Origin: Gammaproteobacteria bacterium
GTDB taxonomy: Bacteria > Pseudomonadota > Gammaproteobacteria > Pseudomonadales > Azotimanducaceae
DNA: 64,000 bases
Reading direction: 5' to 3'
Assembly (NCBI GenBank): GCA_002725095.1
Contig: PBQQ01000036.1
Coordinates: 21,526-85,525, forward strand
In this document: piece by piece, positions 25,900 to 35,761 of the stretch
How the letters are laid out: each line of letters opens with the position of its first letter
Position numbering within the stretch: position 1 is the first letter of the stretch
The notes under the pieces: model-generated
The model's database searches: none
What the model saw: the letters and a program-made list of their open reading frames with translations, nothing else
What the model was told of the DNA's origin: nothing
Made by a program: the position numbers and the translations under genes

Positions 25900-27837
25900 A
25901 TGAGTAATTGCCTAATGCACCATCGCACAGCGTTAACAACCCTATTGGTTATAGGCTTAGCCTTTTCGCCGGTTCACTTTTCGAGCGCACAAAGTGCCGA
26001 AGAACAAACTTGGCAGATGGCCACCAAGGGAGCCAACATCCAAGAGTTCGTCGCGCAAGTGGCGAGAATCACCGGCAAGACCTTCATCGTCGATCCCAAG
26101 TTGAAGGGCCAAGTGACCGTGATCTCCGATACGCCATTAGGCAAAGACGGCGTGTATGCGCTGTTTCTGAGCGTATTGCGACTGCAAAACTATACCGCCG
26201 TGCCGTCTGGTGACGTGATCCGAATCCAGCAAAGTGCAACAGGCAAACAAACCCCTGGGGTACTTGGCCGACCTGAAGCCGCCGCCCCCGAAGAATTAAT
26301 GACCGAAGTGATCGCGGTACAAAACACCGCATCAGATGAATTACTCAAGCTATTGCGGCCGCTGATCCCCCAGTACGGTCATATCGGCAGTGTGACTAAC
26401 CCGAATGTGGTGATTATTTCCGATCACGCCGACAATATCCTGCGTCTAAAAAAGCTTATTCGCGAAATCGATGTCGCCGATGAAGACGAAGTGGTCATGG
26501 TGGCGTTAGAAGAAGCGTGGGTGGGTAGCGTCGCCGCGATCCTAGAAAAAGTCGCGCCGGATCAAATAGGCAGCGCGGCAAAGGGACCTACGAAGGTTCA
26601 GGTTATTGCGAACGAACGCAACAACTCACTGGTGCTGCGCGGTAAACCACGCCCCATAGCCGAAGTCATGAAGATCATCGACAAACTGGATCGACCCGCC
26701 ACCACTACAGACTCTACTCAGGTGGTTTTGTTGAGCCACGCAGACGCGGAGAACATCAGCAAGATACTAACCAGCGTTGTCGGACAGTCTTCCAAGGGCG
26801 ACCAAAAATCCAATCAAGACGTTACTATTGCTGCTGACACTACGCTTAATGCAATTGTTGTTAAGGCAGACCCCGGCACGATGAGCGAGATTCTGGCGCT
26901 GCTGGAAAAGCTGGATACACCCCGCGCTCAGGTCATGATCGAAGCTGCGATCGTGGAAGTCGCCATAGATGAAGGCAGTTCGCTTGGGGTAGAAATGGCG
27001 GCAGGCGATCAACGCGGCAACAGCGCACCGCTGGTCAGCACCAGCCTGAGTGGTGTTATCGGCAGCCTTCTGGCCGGCGCGATCAGCGATGGCGACAATC
27101 AAATAAGTGTCCTCGAAGGCTTGGCGTCGCTGACATCACCGACTTTAGCCGGGGCAAAAATCAACACCGACGGCGTGTCATTCGGCGCGGTAGTAAACGC
27201 CCTGGCGAACAATACCGACGCTAACCTCCTTTCCACGCCCAGCATTCTGACCCTCGACAACCAAGAGGCAAAAATCTTGGTAGGCCGTGAAGTGCCCTTT
27301 AGATCAGGTTCATTTTCGACAACGGGTGACGGCGCCAGCAACCCTTTCACCACAGTGAATCGGCAAGACGTCGGGATTGAACTGGTGGTCACGCCGCACG
27401 TCTTCGAGAACAACGACGTGCGCATGGAAATTTCGCAAAAAATCACCAATGTCATTAATACGCCGGTCGGCGGCTCAGCCTTTGCGGACGTTGTGACCTC
27501 CAAGCGCACGATTGAAACCACCGTGCTGGCGGCGGATGGGCAAACCATAGTGCTGGGTGGACTGATTCAGGACGACGTTAACAGCACCAATGCTCGCGTG
27601 CCCGTATTGGGCAAGATTCCGCTATTGGGCGCGCTGTTTCGAACCACGACTAACGAGCGCACTAAAACCAACTTATTGGTCTTCCTGCGACCAACGATCT
27701 TACAAAACACTGAAAATTCCACCCAACTGAGCCTAGAACGATATCAGCAAATATGGGAGTTGGATCAGCAAAAAACCTCTCAACCCCCCTCGGTTGATGA
27801 TTTAGATGGTTTATACAGCGGCCAACGACCAGAATAA
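25900..27837 (+). CDS. gspD: Type II secretion system secretin
   Basis: Forms the outer-membrane channel of T2SS. It has a signal peptide of about 30 residues cut near SSAQS, then N0 (WQMATKGANIQEFVAQVARIT), N1-N3 domains, and the secretin domain (about 400-610) with VPFRSGSF, VGIELVVTPHV and IVLGGLIQDD. At 645 aa it is within the usual range. No GspE-M genes follow: plsB is next. The rest of the apparatus must be elsewhere if the system works. Confidence 0.97.
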   Translation: MSNCLMHHRTALTTLLVIGLAFSPVHFSSAQSAEEQTWQMATKGANIQEFVAQVARITGKTFIVDPKLKGQVTVISDTPLGKDGVYALFLSVLRLQNYTAVPSGDVIRIQQSATGKQTPGVLGRPEAAAPEELMTEVIAVQNTASDELLKLLRPLIPQYGHIGSVTNPNVVIISDHADNILRLKKLIREIDVADEDEVVMVALEEAWVGSVAAILEKVAPDQIGSAAKGPTKVQVIANERNNSLVLRGKPRPIAEVMKIIDKLDRPATTTDSTQVVLLSHADAENISKILTSVVGQSSKGDQKSNQDVTIAADTTLNAIVVKADPGTMSEILALLEKLDTPRAQVMIEAAIVEVAIDEGSSLGVEMAAGDQRGNSAPLVSTSLSGVIGSLLAGAISDGDNQISVLEGLASLTSPTLAGAKINTDGVSFGAVVNALANNTDANLLSTPSILTLDNQEAKILVGREVPFRSGSFSTTGDGASNPFTTVNRQDVGIELVVTPHVFENNDVRMEISQKITNVINTPVGGSAFADVVTSKRTIETTVLAADGQTIVLGGLIQDDVNSTNARVPVLGKIPLLGALFRTTTNERTKTNLLVFLRPTILQNTENSTQLSLERYQQIWELDQQKTSQPPSVDDLDGLYSGQRPE

Positions 27838-27870
27838 CGCGAGCGCTCTGCCGCAACGATTGAGGCCATC

Positions 27871-30237
27871 ATGAGAGTGCTGTATGGCTTATATTATCGG
27901 GTTATCCGCCGGCTAACCCAGCCTTCGCTAAGCGGCCAAGTGGCTTTAGACCCCGACAGCGAAGTCGTCTACGTTCAATCCCAACGTGTTCTCTCGGATC
28001 TTTTTATCCTAGACCTGGCCATCCGTGGCAGCGGCTACCCGTCGCCCTTAAGCTCGCTGGAATTCGACGAATGGCAATTAACCCGACGCACGTTTGCGCT
28101 GCGACGACCGGTGGCTGGCCGCATGACCATGCAGACATATTCGCAACGCATGCTCAGCCTTGTTGACGCGCCCACAGCAATTCAGCGCAACATCGTCATC
28201 ATCCCATTTACCGTTTTCTGGGGGCGCTCATTGGCCCCCAAAGGCAGCTGGCTACACGCATTGACCAGCGAGAGCGGTGAGCTTACAGGGCGTTTTAAAC
28301 GCACCCTGTCACTGCTCGTAAACCGACATGATATCCACGTGCGCTGTGGCGAACCTATTGCTTTAGCAGACATCGCTAGTTTTTCTAAAGGCCGCGACAT
28401 CGCGATCCGACGTACCGCACGCTACCTGCGGGTAAAACACCGCCAGCAGCGCGAGGCCACTCTGGGCCCGCAATTCGCACACCGCAATGCACTCATAGAG
28501 ACGTTGATTGCCAGCGACCAAGTCCGCAACACCATGCATGAACTGCAGCTTAAAGGGCACACGTCGTCCAAGCTTGAACGACGAGCACGACGCCACGCCA
28601 AATCCGTAGCGGCAAACATGTCCCATGGCAAAATCCGCGTCTTCTTGTCGCTGCTCACATGGTTTTGGAATCGCCTGTACAGCGGCGTGCATGTCAGCGG
28701 CGTAGAGGTATTGGCACAAAGTAGCGATACCCACACACTGATCTATGTGCCGTCGCATCGCAGCCACGTGGACTACTTAGTACTGAGCTACACGTTATAT
28801 ATGCAAGGCCTGATGATTCCGCACATTGCTGCCGGCGACAATCTAAATATGCCTTTGGTGGGGCGGTTTTTACGCGGCGGCGGCGCATTTTTTATGCGCA
28901 GAAGTTTTCGCGCAGACCCTCTCTATGCCAGCGTCTTTGCTGAATATGTTTATCAGTTAGCGCAACGAGGTCATTGCCTCGAGTTTTTCCCGGAAGGCGG
29001 ACGCTCACGTACTGGCCGTCTGCTACCGGCAAAGTTTGGGCTGCTAAAAATGTGCGTGGACAGTCAACTGCGCGGCCTACCCAAGCCATTGGCCTTCGTT
29101 CCAGTGTACTTTGGCTATGAAATCGTACTTGAAGGCAGCAGCTACCTGTCTGAACTGCGCGGCGCCAATAAAAAACGTGAAAATATTTTAGACATTCTTA
29201 GCAGCCTCAAACTGATCCGCAAAAACTTCGGCGAATTGCACGTCAACTTCGGCGCACCGATAAAACTGGATGATTGGCTCGCCAACCACAAAGATAAGAA
29301 CTTAGACGATACGCAACTGTTGCCCGGCCTCGGCAGCGATATCATGCAGGCCATTAACCGCCAAGCGAGCGCCAACCCAATCAACCTAGTAGCCAGCGCT
29401 ATTCTCACTGCCGATAAACAGGCGATGCCTGAACAACAACTGGTCGCTCAAATACAGCACCATCGGCAGCTGATTCATGATCTTGGCGGCGACCAACACC
29501 TTACCGAGCCCAACACCACACCATTGCAATTAATCCATTGCGCCGAGCAGCTCGGCTGGCTAAATCGAGAGATACATCCGTTCGGTGACGTACTGTCGCT
29601 ACAACCCGTCAATGCCGTAATGCTAACTTGGTACCGCAACAACATAGTGCACTTGCTCGCTTTGCCTTCGTTAATCGCCTGTCTATTGGTTAATCGCAGG
29701 CGCGGCATCGCAGCGGAACGCTTAACCGCCAGTGTTGATGTCGTTTATCCGTACATCGCTCGGGAGCTAAGCGGCTCCTTAGTCGCAGACACCAACGCAG
29801 CGCTAACCTCTATGGAAACATTAGGTCTGGTGCGCAAAGAAGCGGATGTTGTCTTGCCCGCGCCGCAACTCAGCGAACAGCGCTTGCCCCTGTTGCTGCT
29901 GTCAAAGTTAGTTAACGAGACGCTCGAACGCATGTACATCGTGCTCAGTCTCGCGCACCACGGCCGGCACACACGCGAAAGCTTGTGCCAACGCAGCCAG
30001 GCCGCCGCCCAACAAATTGGGCGACTGCATGGCATAAATGCACCGGAGTTTTTTGATCAAGGACTTTTCGATGAGTTCGTCGACGCATTGCTGGCAAACC
30101 AACATCTGCAAACCGACGAACACGAGCTGTTAGTAACGAACGCGACAATCGCGGAAATCTTACATGCTGCGCGCACGGTAATTGACGACAAAATTCGGTT
30201 TGCGCTGACACCACTGCTGAATGCCGAGATCGCATAG
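27871..30237 (+). CDS. plsB: Glycerol-3-phosphate 1-O-acyltransferase
   Basis: Inner-membrane acyltransferase that starts phospholipid synthesis by acylating sn-glycerol-3-phosphate. At 788 aa it is near E. coli (807). The catalytic HX4D motif is HRSHVDYL, followed by GAFFMRRSF and FPEGGRSRTGRLLPAKFG, the standard acyltransferase blocks. GAGG lies 6 bases before the ATG. It ends 11 bases before the convergent rsmJ, with no room for a classic terminator. Confidence 0.97.
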   Translation: MRVLYGLYYRVIRRLTQPSLSGQVALDPDSEVVYVQSQRVLSDLFILDLAIRGSGYPSPLSSLEFDEWQLTRRTFALRRPVAGRMTMQTYSQRMLSLVDAPTAIQRNIVIIPFTVFWGRSLAPKGSWLHALTSESGELTGRFKRTLSLLVNRHDIHVRCGEPIALADIASFSKGRDIAIRRTARYLRVKHRQQREATLGPQFAHRNALIETLIASDQVRNTMHELQLKGHTSSKLERRARRHAKSVAANMSHGKIRVFLSLLTWFWNRLYSGVHVSGVEVLAQSSDTHTLIYVPSHRSHVDYLVLSYTLYMQGLMIPHIAAGDNLNMPLVGRFLRGGGAFFMRRSFRADPLYASVFAEYVYQLAQRGHCLEFFPEGGRSRTGRLLPAKFGLLKMCVDSQLRGLPKPLAFVPVYFGYEIVLEGSSYLSELRGANKKRENILDILSSLKLIRKNFGELHVNFGAPIKLDDWLANHKDKNLDDTQLLPGLGSDIMQAINRQASANPINLVASAILTADKQAMPEQQLVAQIQHHRQLIHDLGGDQHLTEPNTTPLQLIHCAEQLGWLNREIHPFGDVLSLQPVNAVMLTWYRNNIVHLLALPSLIACLLVNRRRGIAAERLTASVDVVYPYIARELSGSLVADTNAALTSMETLGLVRKEADVVLPAPQLSEQRLPLLLLSKLVNETLERMYIVLSLAHHGRHTRESLCQRSQAAAQQIGRLHGINAPEFFDQGLFDEFVDALLANQHLQTDEHELLVTNATIAEILHAARTVIDDKIRFALTPLLNAEIA

Positions 30238-30248
30238 AACCAACAGTA

Positions 30249-30974
30249 TTATTCTGGAAGATAAACATCAAAGCGGATGCTCTTACCCTTAATTTGAAAT
30301 GCAGACTGCGCGTCCTGAGGGTCTTTCAGGCGCCGTTTGACCACAACCCGCGCCAGCGCGCAGCGACGCCCTAAGTGGATTAGCTGCGGCAATATCTCGC
30401 CAGCGTCAAGCGCCTGTTCGTCGCTCAGTTCTCGCAGATGCTGCAAGCCGCGGCTGGGTAATGCGGTTTTGCGTCGCGGCGGGAACATCGGATCCAAATA
30501 AATAACATCCCAGCGGTACGGGTCACCCATGAAATCCATACAGTCGCCGTACTCGACCGTGACTCGGCCCAGCGCCTGGTCAAGATCACGCAACAACAAC
30601 CACACCAAAGTGTTTTGCTCCACCATAGTGACCGTGCACCCCAGAGTAGCAAGAGTCATGCCGTCAGTGCCAAATCCGGCGCAGGCATCAAGAATCCGCC
30701 GGTGACCCTGAGGCAAACCGCAGGCTTTACCCAACTCACTCAAGTGTCCGGCCTTGGAGCGTCTTTGCACGCGCTGCCGAGGCAGACGATAGAGGTTCCG
30801 ATACCCCGGCATTAACAGCCCTAAACCCAATTCATCTAACACCAATACAGCTTGCGAACGCGACGACATAAGAAGTTCTGTTAGCGCCGAAGTCTCAATC
30901 TCCAACAATTGGCACCAAGGCGTCAACGTCTGCGCGCGCTCGCGTTGCAGGGGCAAATAAAACAGCGGAGTCAA
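30249..30974 (-). CDS. rsmJ: 16S rRNA (guanine1516-N2)-methyltransferase
   Basis: SAM-dependent methyltransferase for G1516 of 16S rRNA. The SAM-binding motif is ILDACAGFGTDGMTLA, the acidic motif VTMVEQNTLV, and the catalytic-type block is VIYLDPMFPPRRKTAL. Length 241 aa is typical. The start is TTG at 30974, five bases after the tsaB stop, with no clear ribosome binding site, so it may depend on coupling to tsaB. Confidence 0.95.
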   Translation of the reverse strand: MTPLFYLPLQRERAQTLTPWCQLLEIETSALTELLMSSRSQAVLVLDELGLGLLMPGYRNLYRLPRQRVQRRSKAGHLSELGKACGLPQGHRRILDACAGFGTDGMTLATLGCTVTMVEQNTLVWLLLRDLDQALGRVTVEYGDCMDFMGDPYRWDVIYLDPMFPPRRKTALPSRGLQHLRELSDEQALDAGEILPQLIHLGRRCALARVVVKRRLKDPQDAQSAFQIKGKSIRFDVYLPE

Positions 30975-30979
30975 AATGG

Positions 30980-31687
30980 CTACGGCGAAGATTCGGCGTT
31001 GTGGCGCTTGCGCCAGGGAGAATCGCCCTGAACATAGATCGGCAAAGCCAATTCGGGTCCAACGCTGCGACCCTCTTTATGCGCGGTTCGCGCTGCCCCA
31101 ATCATTGTCTGGGCGTCCGGAATCACTTCGCCGTGGCTGCACGCCTGCAATTCATCCACCAGCCAACTCGGTCGAGCGCCAATCAACGCGAGCCCACTGG
31201 AACTCAGATCACTATGCTGAACAATATCCGACAGCCACTGAGGCGGTTGATCACACAATTGGTCGGAATACAGCTGTGACCATCTTCCGGGGCCACCCAC
31301 ATGTGCCGACAGATAAAACGACTGGGCGCGACTCGGCACAGCACAAACAACCTGCTGCACGGTCGCAGGGCACTGCGCCCATGACCGCACCAAAATATCT
31401 GAACAGCGCTGTGGAACTACATTGCACGCGCACGCCATAGCGATGCCTTGCGCCACCGAAGCCGCAATCCTGACCCCTGTGAAGCCACCAGGGCCCGCAC
31501 TAAAACTTACCAATTCCGTGCTCTGAACGGCCAAACCCGCGCGTTGATACAACGCATCGAGCATGGGAATCACTTCCTGATTGTGTCGACGCTCCAATCG
31601 CTGGGTGTCGGCAAAAACGTCATCGCCAACGGCCAGCGCCACGCTACAATGCGGGGTTGATGTATCAATACAAAGAGTGATTGTCAT
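30980..31687 (-). CDS. tsaB: tRNA threonylcarbamoyladenosine biosynthesis protein TsaB
   Basis: Partner of TsaD in making t6A37 on ANN-decoding tRNAs. It begins TLCIDTSTPHCSVAL, the ASKHA phosphate-1 motif, and has SFSAGPGGFTGVRIAAS, the TsaB signature. The ATG at 31687 gives 235 aa, normal for the family; a frame extension to 31756 would run into the divergent moeA. The ATG abuts or overlaps the moeA start on the other strand, which is unusual. Confidence 0.95.
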   Translation of the reverse strand: MTITLCIDTSTPHCSVALAVGDDVFADTQRLERRHNQEVIPMLDALYQRAGLAVQSTELVSFSAGPGGFTGVRIAASVAQGIAMACACNVVPQRCSDILVRSWAQCPATVQQVVCAVPSRAQSFYLSAHVGGPGRWSQLYSDQLCDQPPQWLSDIVQHSDLSSSGLALIGARPSWLVDELQACSHGEVIPDAQTMIGAARTAHKEGRSVGPELALPIYVQGDSPWRKRHNAESSP

Positions 31688-32928
31688 TGCCCCAGCATAG
31701 CCAAGCATTAGATCTGGAGGAAGCGCTGACCGCCATTCGTCAGCAACTCCGTGCACCTAGCACATACGAAACCTGCGAGCTCAAGGACGCGTTTGGGCGA
31801 GTGGTTGCAACACCTATTCACGCCGCTCTATCGCTGCCGCCGTTTGCTGCCTCGGCCATGGACGGTTTTGCGGTCCGTCAGCAAGACATCGTGGCTACCG
31901 CGGATTATTCATTACGGCAGGTAGGTACGAGTTTGGCGGGGCACCCTTACACCGGTGTAGTGGCGCCCGGGGAATGTGTACGCGTATTTACTGGCGCGGC
32001 AATCCCAAGCGGCAGCGACCTAGTGGTCGTACAAGAAAACGTGATTGAGCAAACACTCGACCGCATCACATTTTTGCCACATACCTCGGCAGAACATCAC
32101 ATTCGTGACATCGGTAACGACGTAACTAAAGGGCAATGCTTAGCGACACCGGGCGAGCGCATTAGCCCTTTTATGCTCGGCCAGCTGGCCGCGGCGGGTA
32201 TTGGCAAGGTAGATGTATTTCCGCGAGTCCGCGTCGGCATTTTTTCCAGCGGTGATGAGTTACGCGACCCTGGCACGCCGGTGCAGGATCTAGCCTATGG
32301 ACAAATATTCGACGCCAATCGGATTACCTTAGCGAAACTTCTGGACGATTTACCTGTCCAGTGCATCGATCTCGGCTGCCTACCGGATGATCCCAACAAG
32401 ATTGACTCCGCACTACAACGCGCCGCCAGCGAGTGCGATGTGCTGATCACCAGCGGCGGCGTCTCTGTGGGCGATGCCGACTACATTGTCGAGCGCATTC
32501 GACAACAAGGCGAGCTGCAATTTTGGCGCTTAAATCTAAAACCAGGTAAGCCATTGGCCTTTGGGCGCATTCAGTCGAGCTGGATCTTAGGGCTACCCGG
32601 AAATCCAATCTCCACCATCATTACCGCGTTGCTGGTCGCAAGACCCGCAATCGCACAACTTGCGGGAACAGACCTGCCTGCGCCGCTGCGGATCAACGCA
32701 ACCTTAAAACATCCCATAGTCCATTCACCGGGACGCACCGAGTACCAACGCGGGCAATTCGAGGCCGACCAAACCGGTTATACGGTAACGCATACAGGAG
32801 ACCAAGGATCCAATCGCCTAAGCAGCTTCCGCAACGCTAATTGTTTAATTGAAATCGACAAAAGCAGAGGTGACGTAGCCATTGGCGAAGAGATCCTGAT
32901 CTTACCGCTGACTAATCTATTGCATTGA
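31687..32928 (+). CDS. moeA: Molybdopterin molybdenumtransferase
   Basis: Inserts molybdate into adenylated molybdopterin to make the molybdenum cofactor. Visible blocks are ASAMDGFAV, FTGAAIPSGSD, GIFSSGDEL, ITSGGVSVGDADY and ILGLPGNPIST, and the small C-terminal beta domain follows. An in-frame TGA at 31678 means the start must be TTG at 31681 or 31687; AAAGAG sits better before 31687. This gives 413 aa. No other molybdenum gene is in the window. Confidence 0.95.
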   Translation: MPQHSQALDLEEALTAIRQQLRAPSTYETCELKDAFGRVVATPIHAALSLPPFAASAMDGFAVRQQDIVATADYSLRQVGTSLAGHPYTGVVAPGECVRVFTGAAIPSGSDLVVVQENVIEQTLDRITFLPHTSAEHHIRDIGNDVTKGQCLATPGERISPFMLGQLAAAGIGKVDVFPRVRVGIFSSGDELRDPGTPVQDLAYGQIFDANRITLAKLLDDLPVQCIDLGCLPDDPNKIDSALQRAASECDVLITSGGVSVGDADYIVERIRQQGELQFWRLNLKPGKPLAFGRIQSSWILGLPGNPISTIITALLVARPAIAQLAGTDLPAPLRINATLKHPIVHSPGRTEYQRGQFEADQTGYTVTHTGDQGSNRLSSFRNANCLIEIDKSRGDVAIGEEILILPLTNLLH

Positions 32929-33030
32929 GGTCCAATCGTACCGCAGGACAACTTGCCAGATTGCCGTCGATGCACAGCTAACAGCCCTCGCCCCCACAGC
33001 CCAAAACCGCGCAAGGCTTACGCAATCACG
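32929..33030. other. Convergent gap between moeA and adk
   Basis: About 100 bases separate the two stop codons. I looked for a hairpin followed by T residues on either strand and saw none that is convincing. Confidence 0.4.
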
Positions 33031-33684
<654 letters not shown>

Positions 33685-33740
33685 TTACCCAATGATCAAG
33701 GACCTAACCACTTTGCCACAGCCCATCCTGTTCTCTCTCG

Positions 33741-35750
33741 TCATCGTTCGTTCGCTAACAAACGAGTCACGTCTTCCACACCCTTCAACAACATGATCAG
33801 ACTCATCACTTGCAATAACTGCTGACCGTCGGGGAGTTCCGCTTCCAATGTGATAATAGCGTGCTCAGAGGAATTACTCACCCGGCCAGACGCCCCCATC
33901 AACGAAACCTGCCAAGCAGCAAATAGTTGCGTGATGTCGTTTAAAAGTCCCTGACGATTCGCCGCTACGACCTGCAGCGTGGTAGTCGCCACAGACTCAG
34001 GAGTGTTGATTCCTGGCAAACCAGGTTGAGCCGAGGTGGCGGACTGCGACTCTTGAGACGTCAACACTTGCGCTAACAACTCAATATAACTGACCACTCC
34101 CATAGCAACCGCTGACAAAAATACGGCCTCTTGCGTGTAATCAGAATGATCGAGACACCGATCGATGAATTCATCACCGCTTCCTAACAATCCGAGTTGC
34201 CGTTGCAGCTCTAGTAACAGCTCTCTACCCGATAGCGCCAAGTCCGCCTCATCGCGAACACGAAAATAACTCACCACCTTTGCACGCGCACGGTGGGTAA
34301 ACAATATATTCAACGACGGTTCGAGCCATTGGCGCTTAGGCCGCTGCTGTGAATCCACAATCACCTCGACTTGCTGCCCTGTCTGCAATCGCGTTTGCAT
34401 GGGCACTTGGACCCCATTTACCAAGCCCCCAACGCATCGCTCGCCAAGGTCCGTATGCACTCGATAAGCAAAGTCTAAAACCGTAGCGCCACTCGCAAGA
34501 TCCAGCACATGGCCTTGAGGCGTAGTAATGAACACTCTTTGCTGACTGGTCTGTTGATACAACAACGCATTTAAATTAGCCCCACCACCCAGCTCCTCAT
34601 GCCACTCCATGACTTGACGTAACCAATCCATTTTTGCCGCAAAGCTTGCGTCCTCGTCGGCCGCCTGATTGTGCACAGACTTGTATGCCCAGTGCGCACA
34701 TACCCCTAGCTCAGCGTCTTCATGCATCTGTCGAGTGCGTATCTGCACCTCAAGTGTATCGCCGTCATCCGCGGTTATAGCGGTATGAATACTTTGATAA
34801 CCGTTCTCCTTAGGCACGGCGATATAGTCGTCAAATTCTGCTGGCAGGTGCTGCCAAGTGGTATGAATAACGCCCAAAGCCGCGTAGCAGTCGGCTAACG
34901 AGTCAACGATGATACGCACCGCTCGAACATCGTAAACTTCCGCTATAGGAACATTCTTAGCCTGCATCTTGCGCCAGATGCTGAAGATATTCTTAGCCCG
35001 GCCCTCTACTTCAGCGCTGACACCATGATCACCAAGCAACCCAACGACCCGTTCCGTCATCGCTTCAACCTGCGCTTCTCGCTGTTGGCGTTTCTGACTA
35101 AGTTGTTTGGCAATGCCCAGATAAATGTCTTCTTGCAAGTAACGCAACGACAGATCTTCAAGTTCCCACTTGAGCTGCCAAAGGCCCAAACGATTTGCCA
35201 GCGGCGCAAAAACAGAGCCTGCCTCCTGCGCAATGCGCTGACGCCGTTGCGGGTCATAATTTTTCGCATAACGCAGCGCCACGACGCGTTCTGCAAGTTT
35301 TATAACCGCGACGCGCGCGTCATCAATCATAGAGGCAAGCATGCGCTTAACGTTTTCAACCTGACTCTGCTGTTCTTTCGCCAGCATCGGCGAATCTGAC
35401 ATTTCCAGCAGGCTTGTTGTCGCCATAGCGGCCACACTGTAAACCAAGTCCGTCGCCTCGCGATCGACCCGGGCTACCAATTCCGGCTTACTCACGCGTT
35501 CGGTGCGAACCAATCGATACACCAAAGCGGCGACTACCGACGGAGTGTCCAGACGCAGGTCCGCGACGAGTTCCCCAAGCTCTAAAGCCGCGGCAAGCTG
35601 ATCGGGATGCTGCTGATGAGTCCACGCACAAGAATCTGTCAATGGCTGTGCCGCCAATCGTGGATGCTTTGCCACAATCCGCGCGACCCAAGATGCCCAA
35701 TCTAGCGCACCTTCCGCCGTCACCGGCACAGCCTGACGAACCTTAACCAA
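33741..35750 (-). CDS. relA: RelA-type (p)ppGpp synthetase lacking the zinc-finger domain
   Basis: Alarmone synthetase of the stringent response. The N-terminal HD region (about 30-190) has lost the hydrolase His-Asp (ALVYRLVRTERV). The synthetase domain (about 240-355) has YDVRAVRI, the RelA-type acidic EFDD motif at 305-308, and EVQIRTRQMHEDAELGV. TGS (about 404-465), helical (470-565) and ACT (589-669) domains follow. The zinc-finger domain that should lie between helical and ACT parts, with its Cys-Cys-Gln-Pro-Ile-Pro motif, is absent; the protein is 669 aa against 744 in E. coli. Start is TTG with AGGA nine bases upstream. Confidence 0.95.
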   Translation of the reverse strand: MVKVRQAVPVTAEGALDWASWVARIVAKHPRLAAQPLTDSCAWTHQQHPDQLAAALELGELVADLRLDTPSVVAALVYRLVRTERVSKPELVARVDREATDLVYSVAAMATTSLLEMSDSPMLAKEQQSQVENVKRMLASMIDDARVAVIKLAERVVALRYAKNYDPQRRQRIAQEAGSVFAPLANRLGLWQLKWELEDLSLRYLQEDIYLGIAKQLSQKRQQREAQVEAMTERVVGLLGDHGVSAEVEGRAKNIFSIWRKMQAKNVPIAEVYDVRAVRIIVDSLADCYAALGVIHTTWQHLPAEFDDYIAVPKENGYQSIHTAITADDGDTLEVQIRTRQMHEDAELGVCAHWAYKSVHNQAADEDASFAAKMDWLRQVMEWHEELGGGANLNALLYQQTSQQRVFITTPQGHVLDLASGATVLDFAYRVHTDLGERCVGGLVNGVQVPMQTRLQTGQQVEVIVDSQQRPKRQWLEPSLNILFTHRARAKVVSYFRVRDEADLALSGRELLLELQRQLGLLGSGDEFIDRCLDHSDYTQEAVFLSAVAMGVVSYIELLAQVLTSQESQSATSAQPGLPGINTPESVATTTLQVVAANRQGLLNDITQLFAAWQVSLMGASGRVSNSSEHAIITLEAELPDGQQLLQVMSLIMLLKGVEDVTRLLANER

Positions 35751-35761
35751 TGCTGATATTC

